This document shows positions 57,813-64,000 of a DNA stretch of 64,000 nucleotides, one piece after another. The translations under genes and the position numbers were made by a program. The notes beneath the pieces are model-generated. The model was given only the letters and a program-made list of their open reading frames with translations. It searched no databases and was not told the DNA's origin. Source of the stretch: Micromonospora endolithica (lineage in GTDB: Bacteria; Actinomycetota; Actinomycetes; Mycobacteriales; Micromonosporaceae); contig NZ_RBAK01000010.1 in the NCBI RefSeq assembly GCF_003626595.1, forward strand, positions 1 through 64,000, written 5' to 3'. The stretch's first letter is position 1, and every line of letters starts with the position of its first letter.

Positions 57813-57957
57813 GGTGTAAGGAAGGGCCCCTTCTTAACGCCTGGTGTAGAGGAAGGGCCCCCTTTTAACGCGCCTGGTCCCGCGCGCGGGCGGGCGGGCT
57901 GTTAACAGGGGGCCCTTCCTCTACCGGAGGCGTTAAGAAGGGGCCCTTCCTTACACC
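57813..57957. terminator. Palindromic repeat copy D, nested composite
   Basis: Perfect 30-bp arms (57813-57842 and 57928-57957) enclose a second perfect 16-bp pair, TAGAGGAAGGGCCCCC (57847-57862) and its complement (57908-57923). The family core AACGCCTGGTGTAGAGG runs through the left arm. The element fills the whole gap between the convergent dehydrogenase and ABC permease genes. It looks like two family copies placed head to head. Confidence 0.85.
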
Positions 57958-58803
57958 TCAGCCGTCGCGCTTGGTGGTCCAGCGGAAGGTGGTCAGGCAG
58001 AGCACCAGGCCGATCACGCACCAGAGGACGAGAACAAGGGCGACCCGGTCCAGCTCGAAGGACCCGCCGGGCTCCCGGGCGCCGAAGGACTCCGGCAGGA
58101 ACACCGACCGCAGCCCCTGACACATCCACTTGAGCGGGAACAGCGCCGCGACCTGCTGCATCCAGCTCGGCAGTTGGGTGAAGACGAAGAACACCCCGGA
58201 GATGAACTGGAGGACCAGGGCGACCGGGGTGACCACGGCCGAGCCACTGCGGGCGGTCCGGGCCAGTGACGAGATGGCGATGCCGCACAGGGTGCACGCG
58301 GTGACGCCGAGCACCGACACCCAGCCGAACGTCAGCCACTTCGCCGCCGTGGCGGGCAGGTCCAGGTCGAACAGTGCGACCGACACGGCCAGCAGCAGCG
58401 CGGTCTCCGCGATGCCGATCACCACCACCATGATCACTTTGCCGGCGAACCAGACCCACTTCGGCATCGGCGTGCCCCGGTAGCGCTTGAGCACCCCCCG
58501 GTCCCGCTCGATCGGGATCCAGATGCCCAGGTTCTGGAAACTCACCGTCATCAGACCGGTCGCGATCATGCCGGTGATGAAGTACTGCGTGTAGCTGACC
58601 CCCGGCGCGATCTCGTCGCTGAAGATCGCCGCGAAGATCAGGATCATGATGATCGGGAAGCCCATCGTGAAGACGACGGACTCCCGGCTGCGCAGGAACT
58701 GGGTGATCTCCAGGCGGCCCTGTCGCAGGGCGAGACCGCCCGGCCCGATCCGCCGGGCCGGCGCGGCGGCGACCGGCGTCGCCGGCTTGGTCGTGGTGGT
58801 CAT
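57958..58803 (-). CDS. ABC-2 type transporter permease
   Basis: 281 aa with six membrane helices after a cytoplasmic N-terminus. QFLRSRESVVFTMGFPIIMI begins the first; QYFITGMIATGLMTVSFQNL and RYRGTPMPKWVWFAGKVIMV are typical ABC-2 blocks. The later region FVFTQLPSWMQQVAALFPLK is near the family signature. The ATG at 58803 overlaps the stop of the ATP-binding gene, so they are coupled. Resembles DrrB-type exporters. Substrate unknown; drug or lipid export is likely. Confidence 0.92.
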   Translation of the reverse strand: MTTTTKPATPVAAAPARRIGPGGLALRQGRLEITQFLRSRESVVFTMGFPIIMILIFAAIFSDEIAPGVSYTQYFITGMIATGLMTVSFQNLGIWIPIERDRGVLKRYRGTPMPKWVWFAGKVIMVVVIGIAETALLLAVSVALFDLDLPATAAKWLTFGWVSVLGVTACTLCGIAISSLARTARSGSAVVTPVALVLQFISGVFFVFTQLPSWMQQVAALFPLKWMCQGLRSVFLPESFGAREPGGSFELDRVALVLVLWCVIGLVLCLTTFRWTTKRDG

Positions 58804-59648
58804 CAGTGTCCGATCATCCGCAGGTAGATGTCCTCCAGGGTCGGCCGGGTCACCGTCAGACCCGGGACCTCGCCGCCGAAGCGCGCGGCCAGGTCGGCCA
58901 CCAGCGCCGTCGGCGTCGCACTCTGCGCCGTTTCGACGGACCCCTCCGGCGTACGCCAGGAGACCGTCGCCAGGGCGTCCTGCCGGTTGCCGAGCCGGTT
59001 CGGCGGCGCGACCTCGACCAGCCGGCCGCCGGCGATGACGCCGACCCGGTCTGCCAGCGACTCGGCCTCGTCCAGGTAGTGCGTGGTCAGCACGATGGTG
59101 GTGCCGGCGGCCGCCAGGTCCCGGATCAGCTCCCAGAACTCCCGGCGTGCCTCCGGGTCGAAACCGGTGGTGGGCTCGTCGAGGAAGAGCAGCTCGGGAC
59201 GGCCGATGATGCCCAGCGCGACGTCCAGCCGGCGCTTCTGGCCGCCGGAGAGGGTGTGCGTGCGGGCCTTCGCCTTGTCGCCCAGCCCGACCCGCTCGAC
59301 CACCTTGTCCGGGTCGTCGGCGTCGGCGTAGAAGCCGGAGAAGTGCCGGACCACCTCGGCGACGGTCAGCTCGTCGAACTCCCCGGTGCCCTGGAGCACG
59401 ATGCCGACCCGGGCCCGCCAGTCGGCCGTCGGCCGCTCGGGGTCGCTGCCGAGCACCGACACCTCGCCCGAGTCGCGGCGGCGGTAGCCCTCCAGGATCT
59501 CCACGGTGGTGGTCTTCCCGGCGCCGTTCGGACCGAGCAGGGCGAACACCTCGCCCCGGTGGACGTCCAGGTCCACGCCGGCCACCGCGACGTTGTCGCC
59601 GTACGCCTTGCGCAGCCCCCGGACGGAGATCGCCAGCTCGTCAGCCAT
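58803..59648 (-). CDS. ABC transporter ATP-binding protein
   Basis: 281 aa. Walker A is LLGPNGAGKTTTVEILEG (about residues 33-50), the Q-loop is VGIVLQGTGEFDELTV, the signature is LSGGQKRRLDVALGI, Walker B is LLFLDEPTTGFDPEARREF, and the H-loop is TTHYLDEAESLADRV. The C-terminal 75 residues are a DrrA-like regulatory tail. ATG 59648 gives the family start (MADELAISVRGLRKAYGDN). The permease follows with a one-base overlap. Divergent from the mutase gene at 59800. Confidence 0.94.
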   Translation of the reverse strand: MADELAISVRGLRKAYGDNVAVAGVDLDVHRGEVFALLGPNGAGKTTTVEILEGYRRRDSGEVSVLGSDPERPTADWRARVGIVLQGTGEFDELTVAEVVRHFSGFYADADDPDKVVERVGLGDKAKARTHTLSGGQKRRLDVALGIIGRPELLFLDEPTTGFDPEARREFWELIRDLAAAGTTIVLTTHYLDEAESLADRVGVIAGGRLVEVAPPNRLGNRQDALATVSWRTPEGSVETAQSATPTALVADLAARFGGEVPGLTVTRPTLEDIYLRMIGH

Positions 59649-59787
59649 GCCGTCAAGTGTGCGGCCTGGCGGTGACCGCGCGACGTCCGGGGTGTGGCGG
59701 TCCGGGCCAGCTCGCGCACTCTGCACCCGGATGTGCGCCACATGGACCTGTGTGGTTTTCCACAGCCCAGGTGACTGAACGGTAACT

Positions 59788-59799
59788 TAGACTCCGGCC
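59788..59799 (+). promoter_or_regulatory. Leaderless promoter of the mutase gene
   Basis: TAGACT (59788-59793), 6 nt, then ATG 59800. There is no Shine-Dalgarno site. TAACTT just before it (59783) could be an overlapping alternative. Confidence 0.6.
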
Positions 59800-61809
59800 A
59801 TGGACGAGAAGGCTCTCCCGGGACGGCTGCCGGAACGCGACCGCCCGTGGGTGATGCGCACGTACGCCGGGCACAGCTCGGCCGCCGCGACGAACGCGCT
59901 CTTCCGCCGCAACCTGGCGAAGGGGCAGACCGGCCTGTCGGTCGCCTTCGATCTCCCCACCCAGACCGGATACGACCCGGACCACGAGCTGGCCGCCGGC
60001 GAGGTCGGTCGGGTCGGCGTGCCGGTGGCGCACCTCGGCGACGTGCGGGCCCTCTTCGACGGCATCCCGCTGGCCGACATGAACACCTCGATGACGATCA
60101 ACGCGCCGGCCATGTGGCTGCTCGGCCTGTACGGCACCGTCGCCGCCGAGCAGGGCGCCGACCTGGTCCGCTGCGCCGGCACGACGCAGAACGACATCAT
60201 CAAGGAGTACCTGTCCCGGGGCACCTACATCTTCCCGCCGGCCGCGTCGCTGCGGCTGACCGCCGACGTCATCGCGTACACCCTGCGCGAGATGCCGAAG
60301 TGGAACCCGGTCAACATCTGCTCGTACCACCTTCAGGAGGCCGGCGCGACGCCGGTGCAGGAGGTCGGGTTCGCCCTCGCCACAGCGGTCGCGGTGCTCG
60401 ACGCGGTCCGCGACTCCGGTCAGGTGCCGGCCGAGCGGATGGGCGACGTCGTCCAGCGGATCTCGTTCTTCGTCAACGCCGGCGTGCGGTTCGTCGAGGA
60501 GATCGCCAAGATGCGGGCCTTCGGCGCGCTCTGGGACGAGATCACCCGCGAACGGTACGGCGTCGAGAACCGGAAGCAGCGCCGCTTCCGCTACGGCGTG
60601 CAGGTCAACTCCCTCGGCCTCACCGAGGCGCAACCGGAGAACAACATCCAGCGCATCGTGCTGGAGATGCTCGGCGTCACCTTCTCCCGCGACGCCCGGG
60701 CCCGCGCCGTGCAACTGCCCGCCTGGAACGAGGCGTTGGGCCTGCCCCGCCCCTGGGACCAGCAGTGGTCGCTGCGCATGCAGCAGGTCCTCGCGTACGA
60801 GTCGGACCTGCTGGAGTACCCGGACCTGTTCGAGGGCTCGCACGTGATGACCGCGTTGGTCGACGGCATCGTCACCGGTGCCCGCGTCGAGCTGGACAAG
60901 GTGCTGGAGATGGGCGGCGTGGTCACCGCCGTGGAGACCGGCTACCTCAAGAGCGCCCTGGTCGCCTCGCTCGCCGAGCGACGCCGGCGGATGGAGAACG
61001 GGACCGACGTGGTGGTCGGCGTCAACCGGTACACCGAGACCGAGCCGTCGCCGCTGACCGCGGCCGGTGCCGAGGCCGTCGAACAGGTCGACCCCGCCGT
61101 CGAGGCCGCCGCCACCGCCTCCGTACGCCAGTGGCGTGCCGGTCGGGACGCGGCGGCGGTGGACGCGGCACTGACCCGGCTCCGCGCGGACGCCGCGACC
61201 ACGACGAACCTGATGGACGCGACGCTCGCGTGCGTGCGGGCCGGGGTGACCACCGGCGAGTGGGCCGGCGCGCTGCGCCAGGTCTTCGGCGAGTACCGGG
61301 CACCGACCGGCCTCGCGGGCGCGGCCGGGGCCGGCGGGGACGCGACCCTCGCCGGGGTCCGGGAACGGGTCGCCGGCACGGCCCGCGAACTGGGCAGCGG
61401 CCGGCTGCGGCTGCTGGTCGGCAAGCCGGGCCTGGACGGGCACTCCAACGGCGCCGAGCAGATCGCGGTACGCGCCCGCGACGCCGGCTTCGAGGTCGTA
61501 TACCAGGGCATCCGGCTGACCGCCGGGCAGATCGTCGCCGCCGCCGTCGAGGAGGACGTCGACCTGGTGGGCCTCTCGGTGCTCTCCGGTTCGCACCTGG
61601 CCGCCGTACCGGCGGTGCTCGACGGGCTGCGCGCCGCGGGACGAGGGGACCTGCCGGTGGTGGTCGGCGGCATCATTCCCGCCGGGGACGCCGAGGCGCT
61701 GCGCGCCGCCGGAGTGGCCCGGGTGTTCACGCCGAAGGACTTCGCGCTCACCGGCATCATCGACGAACTCGTGACCGTCGTCCGCGAGTCCAACGGCCTC
61801 GGGGTGTAA
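59800..61809 (+). CDS. meaA: MeaA-like B12-dependent acyl-CoA mutase (ethylmalonyl-CoA mutase type)
   Basis: 669-aa single-chain mutase. The N-terminal TIM barrel (about 1-520) opens DRPWVMRTYAGHSSAAATNA and contains GLSVAFDLPTQTGYDPDHEL, NTSMTINAPAMWLLGLYGTV and SYHLQEAGATPVQEV, as in methylmalonyl-CoA mutases. The C-terminal B12 domain (about 525-660) has the base-off motif DGHSNGAEQ in VGKPGLDGHSNGAEQIAV, then LSVLSGSH and VVVGGIIPAGDAEAL. It closely follows the MeaA/Ecm pattern of Streptomyces, which acts with crotonyl-CoA carboxylase-reductase. True methylmalonyl-CoA mutase is usually two subunits in actinobacteria, so ethylmalonyl-CoA is the likelier substrate. Leaderless ATG 59800. Confidence 0.88.
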   Translation: MDEKALPGRLPERDRPWVMRTYAGHSSAAATNALFRRNLAKGQTGLSVAFDLPTQTGYDPDHELAAGEVGRVGVPVAHLGDVRALFDGIPLADMNTSMTINAPAMWLLGLYGTVAAEQGADLVRCAGTTQNDIIKEYLSRGTYIFPPAASLRLTADVIAYTLREMPKWNPVNICSYHLQEAGATPVQEVGFALATAVAVLDAVRDSGQVPAERMGDVVQRISFFVNAGVRFVEEIAKMRAFGALWDEITRERYGVENRKQRRFRYGVQVNSLGLTEAQPENNIQRIVLEMLGVTFSRDARARAVQLPAWNEALGLPRPWDQQWSLRMQQVLAYESDLLEYPDLFEGSHVMTALVDGIVTGARVELDKVLEMGGVVTAVETGYLKSALVASLAERRRRMENGTDVVVGVNRYTETEPSPLTAAGAEAVEQVDPAVEAAATASVRQWRAGRDAAAVDAALTRLRADAATTTNLMDATLACVRAGVTTGEWAGALRQVFGEYRAPTGLAGAAGAGGDATLAGVRERVAGTARELGSGRLRLLVGKPGLDGHSNGAEQIAVRARDAGFEVVYQGIRLTAGQIVAAAVEEDVDLVGLSVLSGSHLAAVPAVLDGLRAAGRGDLPVVVGGIIPAGDAEALRAAGVARVFTPKDFALTGIIDELVTVVRESNGLGV

Positions 61810-61856
61810 GGAAGGGGCCCCTGTTAACGCCTGGTGTTGTACAGGGGCCCCTTCCT
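61809..61856. terminator. Palindromic repeat copy E between convergent genes
   Basis: Perfect 16-bp arms AGGAAGGGGCCCCTGT (61809-61824) and complement (61841-61856), with loop core TAACGCCTGGTGTTGT. It starts on the last base of the mutase stop and lies before the convergent DUF1540 gene. Confidence 0.83.
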
Positions 61857-61888
61857 AACAACGGTGCCGTTCGGCGACGCGTTTCCGA

Positions 61889-61922
61889 GTCAGCGGCCGG
61901 CGTAGGTCAGCGGCCGGTGTAG
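61889..61922 (-). repeat. 17-bp tandem duplication over the DUF1540 stop
   Basis: GTCAGCGGCCGGCGTAG (61889-61905) is repeated with one change at 61906-61922. The second copy encodes the end of the DUF1540 protein including its stop; the first lies beyond the stop and out of frame. It looks like a recent small duplication. Confidence 0.7.
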
Positions 61923-62206
61923 GTCATGCAGTCGGCCAGGTCGTTGTCCGGGCCGACCTTGATCGCCGACGCGTGGCACTCCAGCTGCTCGTTGTGCCGG
62001 CAGTCCGCGCGCTGGCAGGCGCCGACCTGCGCGATCTGGCCGTCCACCCCGGCCCGCATCGATGGCATCTCGATGAAGGTATGGCAGTGGGCGTGGTCCA
62101 TGCTGCCGATCGTGATGGCGAAGGCGTGGCAGTCGCCTGTGTGGTTGTACGCGCAGGCCGCGACCACGCATTCCTGGACGCGGGGCATCTCCATCGCTGC
62201 GGTCAT
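61907..62206 (-). CDS. DUF1540 domain protein, Cys-rich
   Basis: 99 aa with two copies of a short Cys module: ECVVAACAYNHTGDCHAFAI then SMDHAHCHTF, and GACQRADCRHNEQLECHASA then DNDLADCMTY. Each has four Cys and nearby His, so metal binding (probably zinc) is expected, as for DUF1540. There is no signal peptide. ATG 62206 follows GAGGAGGTTGGC. The function is unknown. It is convergent with the mutase and divergent from the secreted protein gene at 62733. Confidence 0.88.
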   Translation of the reverse strand: MTAAMEMPRVQECVVAACAYNHTGDCHAFAITIGSMDHAHCHTFIEMPSMRAGVDGQIAQVGACQRADCRHNEQLECHASAIKVGPDNDLADCMTYTGR

Positions 62207-62732
62207 GCCAACCTCCTCTAGGGTCTTGCCCCGATTTTAGGCTTTTGGGTGGCTTCGGGGGTCGGACTTCGACCCGCCCACCCGATCAGGCTCCGTCCTC
62301 CGGCAGAGCGCTCCGTGTGTTCGACTAGGTTCGCGAACCGCTCTGATTGTCTGTCTTGTGGTATTAGCATGACTAATGTCCAATATTGCGCGGATCTTTG
62401 TGGGGAGACGCGCCAAGACCGGCCCGCTTGGGGTGGTTGTCGGGTTCGGGGGTGTGGTCGGGGGCACCCCGGTGGCGGAATGCCGACCGGGCCGGGGTCG
62501 TTACACCATGCGGACGATCGAGTAGCACCCCCGACCTGCGGTTCTCCGCAGGGATCCGAGGGGGTCCGGGCCCCTCCGGGAATGGGGGTGGCCGGCCGGT
62601 CGTTGGATCCCCCCGACGCCACGCACCGGGCATCCCCCTGCTCGTGACACGCGTGTGCCGAATCTTCTTCCGAACGCCCACGCCCTTTCCCCCTGTGGTG
62701 TGGGTTGTCGACCCCCGAATGGAGCTTCTGTG
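62207..62732. promoter_or_regulatory. 526-bp divergent regulatory region
   Basis: No gene is supported here. An AT-rich patch around 62340-62395 contains dyad ATTAG-CATGA-CTAAT (62363-62377) and palindrome CAATATTG (62381-62388), the best candidates for operators or promoters. Further right are hairpins CTGCGG-TTCT-CCGCAG near 62540 and a GAGGGG / CCCCTC stem near 62560-62580, so the transcript of the secreted protein may have a structured leader of about 300 nt. I searched for the ydaO (cyclic di-AMP) riboswitch signature, common before cell-wall hydrolase genes in actinobacteria, and did not find it. Confidence 0.55.
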
Positions 62733-63320
62733 ATGAACACGATCATGCGTAAGAGCGTTCTGGGTATCGCTGGTCTGGCCTTCGCCGGTGGCATGTTCGC
62801 CGGCCCCGCCACGGCGCACGCCGCGACTCCGGTCGACGCCGCCCCGGTCGCGGTGGCGGTGCAGGCCGACAAGCCCGACACGAACAAGCTGATCCCGCAC
62901 GGTGTGCAGGGCGCGCAGTCGCGGATCGACCTGTCCGACGAGCAGACCGCCAACGTCAAGGCGATCATCGCCGCGACGAAGAAGGCCGGCATGGACGAGC
63001 GCGCCGCGGTCGTGTCGATCGCCACCGCGTTGCAGGAGTCGAAGCTGGAGAACCTGGGTCACCTGGGTGACCGCAACGACCACGACTCGCAGGGCCTGTT
63101 CCAGCAGCGCCCCACCTCCGGCTGGGGCACCGTGGAGCAGATCACCGACCCCGAGTACTCCACCCTGGCGTTCCTCAAGGGCCTCAAGCAGGTCGACGGC
63201 TGGCAGGACATGCCGCTGACCGAGGCCGCGCAGACCGTGCAGGTGTCGGCCTACCCCGACCACTACGCCCAGTGGGAGCAGCAGGCCGCCGACCTCGTCG
63301 CCGAGCACTGGAACACCTGA
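62733..63320 (+). CDS. Secreted lysozyme-like wall protein
   Basis: 195 aa. The signal peptide (MNTIMRKSVLGIAGLAFAGG, cleavage after THAAT-like THA, about residue 31) directs export. The mature part is about 100 residues with the lysozyme-superfamily look seen in Streptomyces wall proteins: AAVVSIATALQESKLENLGH, DHDSQGLFQQRPTSGWGTVE and QVSAYPDHYAQWEQQAADLV. The Glu in ALQESKLENL could be catalytic. It probably cuts or binds peptidoglycan. ATG 62733 has GGAGCTTC upstream. A strong terminator follows. Confidence 0.8.
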   Translation: MNTIMRKSVLGIAGLAFAGGMFAGPATAHAATPVDAAPVAVAVQADKPDTNKLIPHGVQGAQSRIDLSDEQTANVKAIIAATKKAGMDERAAVVSIATALQESKLENLGHLGDRNDHDSQGLFQQRPTSGWGTVEQITDPEYSTLAFLKGLKQVDGWQDMPLTEAAQTVQVSAYPDHYAQWEQQAADLVAEHWNT

Positions 63321-63345
63321 CAGCTTTCCTCCAAGGGGGAACAAG

Positions 63346-63387
63346 GCCGCTGGCCGGCACCCGAAGATCCGGGTGCCGGCCAGCGGC
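63346..63387 (+). terminator. Strong hairpin terminator
   Basis: Perfect 18-bp stem GCCGCTGGCCGGCACCCG and complement with loop AAGATC, 26 nt after the stop of the secreted protein gene. Confidence 0.88.
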
Positions 63388-63401
63388 ATCTGTGCGTGCA
63401 G

Positions 63402-63545
63402 ATCTTGGACAGTTACCGTCCCGCCGGAACAGAAACTGTCCAAGATTCACATTGACGCCCACCCCGGGGGCGGCGATCGTGCGGTTTCGGTCGCTGCGGA
63501 AGGCGCACAAGAGGGCAGGACGACGACACCAAGTGCAAGATCGCG
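63402..63545. repeat. Two stem elements of the GATCTTG family
   Basis: The first is ATCTTGGACAGTT (63402-63414) with its perfect complement at 63434-63446. The second is poorer: GGCGATCGTGCGG (from 63469) opposite AAGTGCAAGATCGCG (63531-63545). The latter 15-mer is identical to the right arm of the dyad at 129-201. They fill the gap between convergent genes. Confidence 0.7.
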
Positions 63546-63574
63546 GGACGGCGGGGGCGGGACCGGTTCCGGTG

Positions 63575-64000
63575 TCAGACGGGGTAGCCGGCTGTGCGGG
63601 CGGCGTCGCGTTGTCGGCGTCGCGCGGAGCGGCGCCGCAGGAACCAGACGAGGAAGAACACCAGGCCGACGAGGAACACCAGGACCAGCACCGGCAGCAG
63701 GATCGCCACGATGGACATGATGACGCTGGTGGCATCCTCGGCGGTGCTCGCCACCGGCGCGCCGACTCCGGCGGTGGCGGCGTTGACCACCGGCCGGCTG
63801 GCGGACTTGAGCAGGTGTACGCCGAAGGCGATGACCACTCCGGTGGCCACCGGTACCCACTGGTGTGAGGAGAAGAAGCTGCCCGGGTCGCTCACGGTGA
63901 CCGTCTCCGAGGACGAGCCGGCGCCGAACGCCAAGCCGCCGGCGGTCGGCCGGACCACCGTCTGCACCACGTCGTTGACGTGGTCGACCACCGGGACCTT
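63575..64000 (-). CDS. DUF4126-like membrane protein, partial (N-terminus beyond window)
   Basis: The frame stays open to the right edge, reading KVPVVDHVNDVVQTVVRPTA as the earliest visible part, so the start lies outside the window. The visible 141 residues include HQWVPVATGVVIAFGVHLLK and a strong C-terminal helix (VAILLPVLVLVFLVGLVFFL) followed by an Arg-rich cytoplasmic tail. VPVVDHVNDVVQTVVRPTAG and the small helices match DUF4126. Function unknown. Confidence 0.75.
   Translation of the reverse strand, partial: KVPVVDHVNDVVQTVVRPTAGGLAFGAGSSSETVTVSDPGSFFSSHQWVPVATGVVIAFGVHLLKSASRPVVNAATAGVGAPVASTAEDATSVIMSIVAILLPVLVLVFLVGLVFFLVWFLRRRSARRRQRDAARTAGYPV

Noticed and set aside
62400..62732. 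ydaO (cyclic di-AMP) riboswitch before the secreted wall protein
   Set aside because: Such riboswitches often precede wall hydrolase genes in actinobacteria, but the expected GGGGGAACC and TGGGGTGAATC blocks are absent. A covariance-model search with the ydaO-yuaA Rfam model would be decisive.

Overview
The window is high-GC actinobacterial DNA, with nearly every codon ending in G or C, frequent GTG starts and many apparently leaderless promoters. Gene content and order fit the family Micromonosporaceae, most likely Micromonospora or a close relative. The supporting context is rho with a long Arg/Asp/Asn-rich insert, the lysA-hom-thrC...thrB-rho block, the rpmE-prfA-prmC-Sua5 block, a full ATP synthase cluster, and a recurring GGAAGGGCCCC / TTAACGCCTGGTG palindrome between genes. 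It looks like ordinary chromosome. I see no phage, plasmid or CRISPR, and only one transposase-derived relic.

Layout. 0-3.2 kb: a possible small protein, an Erm-type 23S rRNA methyltransferase, a DUF2795 protein and an erythromycin-esterase-family protein. 3.2-9.6 kb: transport and regulator pairs (TetR with an MMPL transporter; PadR divergent from an FAD monooxygenase; HxlR divergent from a LigD-type polymerase domain). 9.6-12.5 kb: a helical-repeat protein, tRNA-Arg(CCG), an IS630-derived protein lacking catalytic residues, and a 700-bp non-coding stretch with a 32-bp tandem repeat. 12.5-28 kb: DUF305 and DUF3105 membrane proteins, argS-lysA-hom-thrC, an RND and an MFS transporter, thrB and rho. 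28-32 kb: a large secreted phosphodiester glycosidase/metallophosphoesterase behind a PHO-box-like site. 32-41 kb: rpmE, prfA, a diguanylate cyclase, prmC, Sua5/YrdC, a low-molecular-weight phosphatase, a class A PBP and an SDR/DUF2867 protein. 41-51 kb: atpI/Z-B-E-F-H-A-G-D, a LytR-CpsA-Psr protein, atpC and a DUF2550 gene. 51-54.4 kb: a methyltransferase, a two-component pair and a DedA protein. 54.4-62.2 kb: a VOC protein, PduO-type adenosyltransferase, murA with Asp in place of the catalytic Cys, 3-hydroxyacyl-CoA dehydrogenase, an ABC-2 exporter, a B12-dependent MeaA-like mutase and a DUF1540 protein. 62.2-64 kb: a secreted lysozyme-like protein and a partial DUF4126 membrane protein.

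How the parts work together. lysA, hom, thrC and thrB cover the lysine and threonine branches of the aspartate pathway. rpmE, prfA, prmC and Sua5 serve translation. The ATP synthase genes are complete, but atpC is separated from atpD by a terminator and a cell-wall ligase gene. PduO, MeaA and the hydroxyacyl-CoA dehydrogenase suggest a B12-dependent C4/C5 acyl-CoA route. Erm, the esterase-family protein, MMPL, RND, MFS and the Cys-to-Asp MurA together suggest intrinsic antibiotic tolerance, which is an inference.

The most distinctive non-coding signals are: a bidirectional-terminator-like palindrome family placed mainly where convergent genes meet; a mirror-image promoter pair between the DUF2795 and esterase genes; operator dyads for TetR and PadR; and start codons of pduO and murA that share one CATG.
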